Shown here: positions 29,964 through 35,826 of the stretch, one piece after another
How the letters are laid out: the number at the start of each line of letters is the position of its first letter
Numbering within the stretch: position 1 is the stretch's first letter
Origin: a virus
Strand: one strand, 5' to 3'
IMG/VR virus record: IMGVR_UViG_3300030202_003049
Location: 1 to 64,000 of that record
DNA: 64,000 nucleotides
Notes under the pieces: model-generated
What the model was told of the DNA's origin: nothing
The model's input: only the letters and a program-made list of their open reading frames with translations
Database searches by the model: none
Program-made: the position numbers and the translations under genes

Positions 29964-29991
29964 AATGTATCACGGTGGAAGTATTTGTCAA
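29964..29991 (-). promoter_or_regulatory. Early cassette promoter
   Basis: TTGACA at 29986-29991, 16 bp, TACATT at 29964-29969. Confidence 0.85.
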
Positions 29992-30009
29992 GGAAAAAGA
30001 CAAACTTTT

Positions 30010-30195
30010 TTATATTTTTCTCAAATCCTCAGCATCATAAAAGTATTGAAACCCAAACCATCGGGGCCAATACACTTTGACTGACTTCGTTGTTCTACTG
30101 ATTTCCACGACGATACCCAAGGAACGCTCGCCTTTCGGTTCATCAATGTAAATGTGTGGGTCGCAATGCGTAACTAGATCGCCAACTTCGAACAT
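30010..30195 (-). CDS. GDLV-family protein
   Basis: A 61-residue member: MFEVGDLVTHCDPHIYIDEP, SLGIVVEISR, VKVYWPRWFG, end DLRKI. GGAGAAACTATA before ATG 30195. Confidence 0.88.
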   Translation of the reverse strand: MFEVGDLVTHCDPHIYIDEPKGERSLGIVVEISRTTKSVKVYWPRWFGFQYFYDAEDLRKI

Positions 30196-30356
30196 TATAG
30201 TTTCTCCAAACTGCGATAATCAACATAGAACTTTCGAGAATGGTCAGCAGACTTGACATAATAACTGTCCTCGTAAATGTCGCACTGGCCAGTAATGATA
30301 CCAATGAGCCAGCCATAATGCTTTGATTGCCATCTAACTAAATCACCTACTTGCAT
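30195..30356 (-). CDS. GDLV-family protein
   Basis: A 53-residue member: MQVGDLVRWQSKHYGWLIGI, ITGQCDIYE, YYVKSAD, end SLEKL. GGAGTTAGT precedes ATG 30356 within the upstream gene. Confidence 0.85.
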   Translation of the reverse strand: MQVGDLVRWQSKHYGWLIGIITGQCDIYEDSYYVKSADHSRKFYVDYRSLEKL

Positions 30357-30526
30357 ACTAACTCCAGATCGTAATAAGGGAACCAGTCCCATTGTTTCTC
30401 AGTGTTTGCGAAAAAAACAAGAAAGGAGTTAGGCAACTGCTTTTTGTTGCGACACTTAGTAATGATCCCAACTTGGTTTGTTCTCGTGAATAAGTTTGTG
30501 ACTTTCACTAAGTCTCCTACTTGCAT
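30347..30526 (-). CDS. GDLV-family protein
   Basis: A 59-residue member: MQVGDLVKVTNLFTRTNQVG, IITKCRNKK, SFLVFFANTEKQW, end LELVCK. First of three genes; GGAGAACAAG before ATG 30526. Confidence 0.85.
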   Translation of the reverse strand: MQVGDLVKVTNLFTRTNQVGIITKCRNKKQLPNSFLVFFANTEKQWDWFPYYDLELVCK

Positions 30527-30556
30527 CTTGTTCTCCTTTCTTCGTCTTGTGTAAGT

Positions 30557-30584
30557 AATGTATCACGAACAAAAGATTTGTCAA
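30557..30584 (-). promoter_or_regulatory. Early cassette promoter
   Basis: TTGACA at 30579-30584, 16 bp, TACATT at 30557-30562. Confidence 0.85.
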
Positions 30585-30603
30585 GGAAAAAAGATAAAGT
30601 TTT

Positions 30604-30771
30604 TTAGAGTGTCTCACACCAATCCTCAGGGACAGTGTAAATCTTCCCATCCTGTGGGCAGTAGACTTGCAAGAAGAATGGGCTAACGTGCATAACCAAA
30701 GCGATGAAAGAGAAGTCTGGTGCTTCATCCGGGGTGTCAACATGCACTTTGATAAGGTCACCTGCTGTCAT
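30604..30771 (-). CDS. GDLV-family protein (AGDLI variant)
   Basis: A 55-residue member: MTAGDLIKVHVDTPDEAPDF, SFIALVMHVS, LQVYCPQDGKIY, end WCETL. Ala replaces the usual Val/Ile before Gly. Start lies inside the 3' end of the upstream gene. Confidence 0.8.
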   Translation of the reverse strand: MTAGDLIKVHVDTPDEAPDFSFIALVMHVSPFFLQVYCPQDGKIYTVPEDWCETL

Positions 30772-30949
30772 TGATCACTTCTAAGTCAACAGATGGCCAT
30801 CGGTTCCTTGTACCATCACCCTTTGCAACCTCAACAATGTAAACTTTATCGTAGATACCGGGACATAGTCTACTTTCAGTCCGCTGAAGTGACATAATAT
30901 GTCCAAACCAGTGCTGTCGTTTGTGTCTTACTAGGTCACCGACTTTCAT
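30758..30949 (-). CDS. GDLV-family protein
   Basis: A 63-residue member: MKVGDLVRHKRQHWFGHIMS, YIVEVAKGDGTRNRW, LEVINDSR. Start ATG 30949 is within the 3' end of the zinc-knuckle gene. Confidence 0.85.
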   Translation of the reverse strand: MKVGDLVRHKRQHWFGHIMSLQRTESRLCPGIYDKVYIVEVAKGDGTRNRWPSVDLEVINDSR

Positions 30950-31868
30950 TGCTCTGCTCCGGATCTTCGTAACGTGCAGCCCATCCATCAATCAGATCAG
31001 ACAGACCGTTCTTTTTTATCCACTCAAGGTTTCTTTTCTTAGACAGCCAATCAAAGGCATCTTGTCTCGCCTGTTGTACCCACCCCTCATCTAGGGGAGT
31101 AGGAGACGGAGAGATGACCTGTGAAATGTATGGCTTTCGAGATGGAGTGTACCTTACATCTGCATCTACTTTAGGTAATACACCCTTATGTAGTTCAATC
31201 TGGACCTTGCCACGGAAGCCGTCTGGTGTGATGAATGATACTTCAATCGGTGTCCTAAGTTCCCAAGACAGTGCTCTATTGTTGGCCAAAGCCCAGTCCG
31301 ATGTTACACTGACCTTTTCCCAGTTTACGTCAGTTACCGTGCAAATACCATAAGAGTCTTGCACATATTCTCCGCTTGAATAATGATACTTATGTACTTT
31401 AGGTTCGATCAAAGCCCCAACATCAATACCATGCTCAGAAACAAGCAGGTCATAGACATACTTTCGGATGGCTTGGTTCGCTCTGTTTGCTTTCTCACGA
31501 AACACTAACAACTCTGCACAGGTTCTACGAGTGTGTCCGGTTTCTCCGCAAAACCCACACTTGCGTTCAGCCTTGGCCCTACGGGGAGTACTCTCTCTTT
31601 CTTGTGCTCTCTTTTGTTTGTGACTAGCAATCATAGTTGCCTGATACCACTCACCCCAAAACCTTGGGTACTTGAACGGGTGCATCCTGTGATAGGGCGA
31701 TTGGGCAGTATGAACCCAGCAATCAGGATCTTTGAGAGGAACTTCCATTCTCTGCCAAGATGCCCAGTCCGGAGCAACGTGTGGGCACTTTGTGACATTA
31801 TGCCCCGGCTGTCTACAATAACTGCAAGAGTTAGGTGAGCGTTTATCCTTTTGATCGTAAATCTGCAT
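30936..31868 (-). CDS. Zinc-knuckle protein
   Basis: A 310-residue protein with two CCHC zinc knuckles: CSYCRQPGHNVTKC (15-28) and CGFCGETGHTRRTC (104-117), each CX2CX4HX4C as in retroviral nucleocapsid proteins. Between them lies a Trp/His-rich region, and the C-terminal 180 residues are a mixed fold with a beta-rich part (VSVTSDWALANN; VSFITPDGFRGKVQIELHKG). Knuckles of this kind bind single-stranded RNA or DNA. ATG 31868 follows GGAGGGCATA; four residues longer is possible. It is transcribed with two GDLV genes, which may suggest a nucleic-acid role for them too. Confidence 0.82.
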   Translation of the reverse strand: MQIYDQKDKRSPNSCSYCRQPGHNVTKCPHVAPDWASWQRMEVPLKDPDCWVHTAQSPYHRMHPFKYPRFWGEWYQATMIASHKQKRAQERESTPRRAKAERKCGFCGETGHTRRTCAELLVFREKANRANQAIRKYVYDLLVSEHGIDVGALIEPKVHKYHYSSGEYVQDSYGICTVTDVNWEKVSVTSDWALANNRALSWELRTPIEVSFITPDGFRGKVQIELHKGVLPKVDADVRYTPSRKPYISQVISPSPTPLDEGWVQQARQDAFDWLSKKRNLEWIKKNGLSDLIDGWAARYEDPEQSNESR

Positions 31869-31907
31869 TATGCCCTCCAAGGCTATGCGGTTGTTGGTTA
31901 CATAGAT

Positions 31908-31935
31908 AATGTATCACGGTAGTAGGATTTGTCAA
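31908..31935 (-). promoter_or_regulatory. Early cassette promoter
   Basis: TTGACA at 31930-31935, 16 bp, TACATT at 31908-31913. Confidence 0.85.
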
Positions 31936-31948
31936 GTAAAAAGGGAAA

Positions 31949-32248
31949 CTATTTTTTCTTTTCTTTGAACATAATGTCTAGTAGTCCGTATGGAACGTTG
32001 TAGTAGATACATCGCCAGCCCATAAATCTAACTGGTAGATCAGCACCCTCTTTGTATGATGATGGTACAATCTTCCTATAGCCGGCTGGACCCTCTGGTA
32101 ATGTGTCCGATCCCTCCGCATAAACACACAGTGCCCCATCTTTTTGCTTTATCTCAAACGCGCCATCGGTCTGGTCGAGTATGTGTTTTGTCATTGCACG
32201 ATGCGCTTCTTCCCAAGGTTCTTTTTTACTGAATGCTAGATTGGCCAT
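31949..32248 (-). CDS. Small unknown early protein
   Basis: A 99-residue protein starting MANLAFSKKEPWEEAHRAMT. Contains FEIKQKDGALCVYAEGSD and GWRCIYYNVPYGLLDIMF. Mixed alpha/beta; no family recognised. GGAGGGCCA precedes ATG 32248. Confidence 0.75.
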   Translation of the reverse strand: MANLAFSKKEPWEEAHRAMTKHILDQTDGAFEIKQKDGALCVYAEGSDTLPEGPAGYRKIVPSSYKEGADLPVRFMGWRCIYYNVPYGLLDIMFKEKKK

Positions 32249-32261
32249 TGGCCCTCCTGTG

Positions 32262-32447
32262 TTAGTCCCTGTATCCAGGGGAGTAAGGTATTAGTTCATA
32301 AGCATATTCCAAGACATGCTCGTCTACTTTAGCGTAAAACACGAGATAGATAAGGCCATCAAAGTCATTATCATCAACCATAACTTCGGTAACTAAACCA
32401 ATGCCTAGGTCAGGATCAATAACAAGGTCTCCTATCTCAAACTCCAC
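32262..32447 (-). CDS. GDLV-family protein
   Basis: A 61-residue acidic member: MEFEIGDLVIDPDLGIGLVT, LIYLVFYAK, YELIPYSPG. Isolated from the main runs. The upstream gene ends just before it, and GGGCTGATGTGG precedes ATG 32447. Confidence 0.85.
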   Translation of the reverse strand: MEFEIGDLVIDPDLGIGLVTEVMVDDNDFDGLIYLVFYAKVDEHVLEYAYELIPYSPGYRD

Positions 32448-32448
32448 A

Positions 32449-32649
32449 TCAGCCCTCCGCGATTAGAACTCCGCTCTCGCGTGCGCCCTCTATCAAAAGC
32501 AGGATTGCGTGCCAAGCACTCTCTTGTTGGTCCTTTGGTAGTGTCTCAATCATCTGCATACTAGTAACTAGTAAGTGGGTGAGAGTAAATCTTTCGCCCA
32601 TCTCTTTCATTTCTTTCTCAATACCTGTAAGTCTTGTCTCGTTCAACAC
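32449..32649 (-). CDS. Small helical early protein
   Basis: A 66-residue helical protein, LNETRLTGIEKEMKEMGERF..., starting at GTG 32649 with AAGGAGTACAAA upstream. A TTG at 32676 would start within the 5' end of the transcript and has no ribosome site. No family recognised. Confidence 0.7.
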   Translation of the reverse strand: MLNETRLTGIEKEMKEMGERFTLTHLLVTSMQMIETLPKDQQESAWHAILLLIEGARESGVLIAEG

Positions 32650-32680
32650 TTTGTACTCCTTTTTTATTTGTGTCAATAAT

Positions 32681-32708
32681 ATTGTAACACGTTTGAAAAA
32701 CTTGTCAA
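32681..32708 (-). promoter_or_regulatory. Early cassette promoter, near-consensus
   Basis: TTGACA at 32703-32708, 16 bp, TACAAT at 32681-32686, TGT extension. The stop codon of the upstream gene falls in its -35 region. Confidence 0.85.
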
Positions 32709-32875
32709 GCGATAACTGTTGTTTTCCAATACCTCAAATCAAAATCAGCGACCTTACCACCATCATACATAAACTTACAGAAAAGATCAGAGTGATAGGT
32801 TGAACCTAAGTAAACGCCAATCATCCGTAGTTGTTCGCATCTGGAAACTATCTGTACTAAATCACCTACCTGCAT
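32705..32875 (-). CDS. GDLV-family protein
   Basis: A 56-residue member: MQVGDLVQIVSRCEQLRMIG, VYLGSTYHS, CKFMYDGGKVADF, end TTVIA. Its end overlaps the -35 box of the next promoter. Confidence 0.85.
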   Translation of the reverse strand: MQVGDLVQIVSRCEQLRMIGVYLGSTYHSDLFCKFMYDGGKVADFDLRYWKTTVIA

Positions 32876-33036
32876 ATTACCTCGCAATACTGTTTGGACC
32901 ACCAACGAGTATCATTCTCGTTTGGTATCCAAACCTCAATGTGGTGAGATACTGATGGACCATCGGGCGAAACATAAATAACTATTCCTATCGTACCGTT
33001 CGATTTGTGAAACACTAAAGAGCCAACACTAACCAT
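32866..33036 (-). CDS. GDLV-family protein
   Basis: A 56-residue member: MVSVGSLVFHKSNGTIGIVI, HIEVWIPNENDTRWW, end CEVICR. GGAGCGTTTGTG before ATG 33036. Confidence 0.85.
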   Translation of the reverse strand: MVSVGSLVFHKSNGTIGIVIYVSPDGPSVSHHIEVWIPNENDTRWWSKQYCEVICR

Positions 33037-33233
33037 CACAAACGCTCCAGTTCTTCTTGTAGTGCTTCTAAAAGTTGTCCGTCTGAGGCTGTAACTTCAT
33101 AAAACATAGCACCGTCCTCTAAATAGATTGCGCCTGTTACATGGCCAATACCCTCTCGCCAAGACCAGAAAGAACCAGAGCCATCATAACCCATTAGTAT
33201 CCTGTACTTCACCAGATCGCCTACACTAAACAC
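33036..33233 (-). CDS. GDLV-family protein
   Basis: A 65-residue member starting at GTG 33233 behind GGGAGCAAAA: FSVGDLVKYRILMGYDGSGS, GIGHVTGAIY, MFYEVTASDGQ, end ELERL. Confidence 0.85.
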   Translation of the reverse strand: MFSVGDLVKYRILMGYDGSGSFWSWREGIGHVTGAIYLEDGAMFYEVTASDGQLLEALQEELERL

Positions 33234-33242
33234 TTTTGCTCC

Positions 33243-33419
33243 CTATAGCACCTCAAGCACAACGTCTATGAATACTCTACAAAACCCTTTCTTGAACCAA
33301 AAGACATCTGCTGTCCTGAATGGGTCAGAATATGTAACTACCATGCCGACACCCCAATCCTGTACAAACTCTGGCTCGTAAGTTTCACTACATAGGATTA
33401 CAAGGTCGCCTACATTCAA
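33243..33419 (-). CDS. GDLV-family protein with TTG start
   Basis: A 58-residue member starting at TTG 33419 behind AAGGAGCAGCCA: NVGDLVILCSETYEPEFVQD, GVGMVVTYS, ADVFWFKKG, end LEVL. Start overlaps the end of the upstream gene. Confidence 0.8.
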   Translation of the reverse strand: MNVGDLVILCSETYEPEFVQDWGVGMVVTYSDPFRTADVFWFKKGFCRVFIDVVLEVL

Positions 33420-33727
33420 TGGCTGCTCCTTGTTGATAATGTAACACGTTCATCATCATTGTCAAGGTGTTTTCTAGTCTTTTTTTTATTATTCATATAA
33501 ACATCGTATGGCACGAGTACAAACATAGCATCCCAGCCAGTAACTATATCCTTGCCGTGAGGCATCATAACAATGTAAAGCGGGTATCCACCGGGATCAT
33601 AATCATCCTTTACCGCTTCTACTACAATACCAACCTCATCGTGCGTACCATCAATAACATCCATCCAAACAACTAAATCACCCGGGCTGTATGTGTATCC
33701 ACGGTGGTCGACTCGAGGTTTTCTCAT
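33416..33727 (-). CDS. GDLV-family protein with extended tail
   Basis: A 103-residue member: MRKPRVDHRGYTYSPGDLVV, GIVVEAVKDD, LYIVMMPHGKDI, FVLVPYDVY. A basic 25-residue tail (NNKKKTRKHLDNDDER) follows and is encoded across the next promoter, so the tail may simply be a by-product of that overlap. Right end of the array. Confidence 0.8.
   Translation of the reverse strand: MRKPRVDHRGYTYSPGDLVVWMDVIDGTHDEVGIVVEAVKDDYDPGGYPLYIVMMPHGKDIVTGWDAMFVLVPYDVYMNNKKKTRKHLDNDDERVTLSTRSSH
33438..33465 (-). promoter_or_regulatory. Early cassette promoter inside a gene end
   Basis: TTGACA at 33460-33465, 16 bp, TACATT at 33438-33443. Lies within the last codons of the 33416-33727 gene. Last of the 26 promoters of the early region. 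Confidence 0.85.
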
Positions 33728-33807
33728 ACTTTATCTAGTTTTTTGTACAAATTTTCTTGACAAATTAAAAAAATGACCTTATTGATAATCATTCTCAAAA
33801 AGGATTT

Positions 33808-34194
33808 TCACTCATCCGAGTCGGTTCCTGAGAGATCAAAGATGGGTTTCACTTCATCCTCGTGATCGTCACAATGTTCAAAATCTTGTGGGTTGGTCGA
33901 GGAATTTGGTATCCAACGAAAAGGGTTGATAGAATAACCCTCGGCCACACCTAGGTCTGAGTATTCTACCTTTACATTATAGCGTGTCGTGTCATCTAGC
34001 ACGGTCATGACCTCATCATCATACACAAGTATGCACGAGTCTATGGTCATAGACCACGCATAATAATACGAGAAGATCGAGTCTATCATTACACTTGAGT
34101 AATCCGTTATGACTACGCACGTATGTACAGTTTCACCCTTGCGTGCGAGTATAAGCGCACCCTCGGGGATGCTTCTGACTAGGCGCGATCTCAA
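33808..34194 (-). CDS. Unknown acidic protein
   Basis: A 128-residue protein starting at TTG 34194, eight bases after GGAGGTG: RSRLVRSIPEGALILARKGE, then a beta-rich middle (CVVITDYSSVMIDSIFSYYY) and acidic tail ending SGTDSDE. First part could be SH3-like. No family recognised. No clear promoter directly upstream. Confidence 0.7.
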   Translation of the reverse strand: MRSRLVRSIPEGALILARKGETVHTCVVITDYSSVMIDSIFSYYYAWSMTIDSCILVYDDEVMTVLDDTTRYNVKVEYSDLGVAEGYSINPFRWIPNSSTNPQDFEHCDDHEDEVKPIFDLSGTDSDE

Positions 34195-34267
34195 CTGTTG
34201 GTCACCTCCCACAAGCGTATGTCGGGCAGGCAGGGGGGTAGTAGGGTAGTAGTAGGGTAGTAGGAGT

Positions 34268-34498
34268 TCATGGCTTATCCTCTAGGATCTTGAAGGATCC
34301 CAGTTCCATTAGTCTACGTACAGTCTCTTCTCCGATAATTGTGACATCTCCAGTGGAAAAAAAATAAATTTCATAATTCGTCCTCCAGTTGAAAAGCGGT
34401 GCTTCTGACCATGTTCCAGATTTTATCTCCTTTACAATGATACCTACCTTTCCATTATCACTTATCAGCATCCCCTCTTTTAACACTATCTCTTGCAT
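34268..34498 (-). CDS. Diverged GDLV-like protein
   Basis: A 76-residue protein: LKEGMLISDNGKVGIIVKEI, YEIYFFSTGDVTII. EGMLI replaces GDLV but the following strands match. The start codon lies within the 3' end of the protease gene (overlap about 41 bases). A repeat of GTAGTAGG units lies just after its stop (34235-34265). Confidence 0.75.
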   Translation of the reverse strand: MQEIVLKEGMLISDNGKVGIIVKEIKSGTWSEAPLFNWRTNYEIYFFSTGDVTIIGEETVRRLMELGSFKILEDKP

Positions 34499-35186
34499 AC
34501 TTCAATAAGTCCTCCAAAACTTCTATGTCAAGCGTATTGATGTCAGATAACAAAGCAATGTTTGGTATCAGATCAACTCCGAAAACATCTTGCTTCATCA
34601 TAACACTTGATACAACGCCAACTATTCCATCGTCTGAGAAGACAACTGAACCGCTGGATCCTGGCCATGCGAAGATGTTTGTCAAAATGTAATTACCTCT
34701 TTTCTCTACCGCAAGACCTTGCGATGGATAGAAAGCCGTACCGGCTGGTGCTCCCACATAGCAGATTGGTTCTGCATACTCTAGTTTTTTGTCTACGTGG
34801 TAATGTATTGGCTTGGTGTACTTCAACTGTTTTTCGGTAACCAGAACCGCCAAATCGTTTACTGGGTCTGTGTAGATAACTCTGGCAAACTCAATGTTTG
34901 GACCCCTCTCTTGGATCGCAATGTATTCTCCTTTGTCAACAACGTGTGCAGCCGTAATGATAAACAAGTGTCCTTTGTGTCTAAAATAATTCCCTGATCC
35001 GTTGCTTATTGGATTAGTTTCTTTGTCTAGGATTGTAATGATAACCGATGATTTTACTGCCTTGAACATCCCTGTCGGTGCAAAATCGTAAACGTCCGGT
35101 ACATAAGTTTCATCATAGTTGCTCCACCAACCAAATGATGTTCCTAGCGTTAGAATCATAAAATAGAATAGAATTTTTCTCACCAC
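34458..35186 (-). CDS. Secreted trypsin-like serine protease
   Basis: A 242-residue protein with a signal peptide (basic start, then ILFYFMILTLGTSFG) and a chymotrypsin/trypsin-fold domain. Triad: His81 in IITAAHVV, Asp111 in DPVNDLAVLV, Ser178 in WPGSSGSVVF, with oxyanion-loop glycine. DegP/HtrA-like in spacing but no PDZ domain; length fits a lone protease domain. Exported, so it would act in the periplasm or on the surface, perhaps against host envelope proteins. Start is GTG 35186 (tandem GTG codons) behind a G-rich run. Confidence 0.87.
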   Translation of the reverse strand: MVRKILFYFMILTLGTSFGWWSNYDETYVPDVYDFAPTGMFKAVKSSVIITILDKETNPISNGSGNYFRHKGHLFIITAAHVVDKGEYIAIQERGPNIEFARVIYTDPVNDLAVLVTEKQLKYTKPIHYHVDKKLEYAEPICYVGAPAGTAFYPSQGLAVEKRGNYILTNIFAWPGSSGSVVFSDDGIVGVVSSVMMKQDVFGVDLIPNIALLSDINTLDIEVLEDLLKYARDSVKRGDADK

Positions 35187-35224
35187 ATCAGTGCCCCCCG
35201 TATTTTAAATAGGGGCAGAAAAAT

Positions 35225-35255
35225 AAAAAAGTCCGTAGCGCTCGGGCTTACGGAC
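35225..35255 (-). terminator. Intrinsic terminator overlapping a stop codon
   Basis: GTCCGTA (35231-35237) pairs with TACGGAC (35249-35255), then six U on the minus strand (35225-35230). The TAA stop of the 35248-35826 gene is inside the stem. Confidence 0.85.
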
Positions 35256-35826
35256 GTATGTTACTAAATAAAATCTTGATTGATTGTCTCAAAGATTTTG
35301 ATAGTAGGCGTGGATACACCTCTTTGCACTCCTCTGGTGGGTCATAAGGAACTGATCCTTGAGTGGGGTGTGGCACCCTTCTGCGCGGGGGAGTTCGGCA
35401 CTCTGTCTTTACAACTTCAGTGGTTGAGGATGCGGCCCTGAGTTTACCGTAGTTATCATAAATCTTCATTGATACACCAAGCATTTCCTTCGTCAAGTGT
35501 ATGTTGGTCATTACATACCAGTGATCATTATTGAGAGAGCATTCATAAGTGCTGGCTTGATAGTCACAATCCTTTGCGTAAAGATTGCTTAGGTCATCAA
35601 AGATAACTGGTTCAAGGTCTGTTGGGAAATAATGGTGAGCATACTGTGCTGCCATACCACTAATGATTGAATTAGTGTGTGTCTCATTCAGAACTCTTGT
35701 TTCGTCAACAATTATTGCACTGTCTATGTAAACTTCTGGTGGCTTATCTTCTACGACTATCGTCTCTTTTGCGACAGTCTCAGGTGGCTGACCGGCAAGG
35801 GCTGTTAGCATTAGCAATAAAATCAT
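35248..35826 (-). CDS. Secreted protein, unknown function
   Basis: A 192-residue protein with a signal peptide (MILLLMLTALAGQ) and mature region rich in Glu/Pro and Tyr, with Cys pairs (CDYQASTYEC; ECRTPPRRRVP). ATG 35826 follows CGGAGGAGAGA and overlaps the upstream stop. A frame to 35871 would lose the signal peptide. No family recognised. Co-transcribed with the MYXO-CTERM-like protein. Confidence 0.78.
   Translation of the reverse strand: MILLLMLTALAGQPPETVAKETIVVEDKPPEVYIDSAIIVDETRVLNETHTNSIISGMAAQYAHHYFPTDLEPVIFDDLSNLYAKDCDYQASTYECSLNNDHWYVMTNIHLTKEMLGVSMKIYDNYGKLRAASSTTEVVKTECRTPPRRRVPHPTQGSVPYDPPEECKEVYPRLLSKSLRQSIKILFSNIRP

Larger units (their letters stand above)
24197..33727 (-). 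repeat. Tandem array of GDLV-family genes
   Basis: About 30 paralogous genes of 150-240 bp, interrupted by a few unrelated ones and by cassette promoters. Shared protein features: start M[QKE][VI]G[DS]L[VI], a central GI[IV] strand, a V..W or V..F strand and a C-terminal L-E-[VL]-[VIL]. At DNA level the repeat boundary is GGAGGTAGTATGCAAGTAGG-like sequence that ends one gene and begins the next. Sequence identity between members is mostly low outside the edges, so the expansion is old or under diversifying change. Confidence 0.9.

Noticed and set aside
30456-30761. Minus-strand 101-codon frame
   Set aside because: It crosses a cassette promoter and overlaps two GDLV genes with good ribosome sites in another frame.
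33758-33800. Plus-strand TTGACA and a Fur-box-like TTGATAATCATTCTC
   Set aside because: No gene follows on the plus strand and the match to the Fur consensus is partial; single occurrence.
34230-34266. GTAGTAGG repeat, possible CRISPR or origin
   Set aside because: Units are only 7-11 bases, without spacers; simple repeat after a stop codon.
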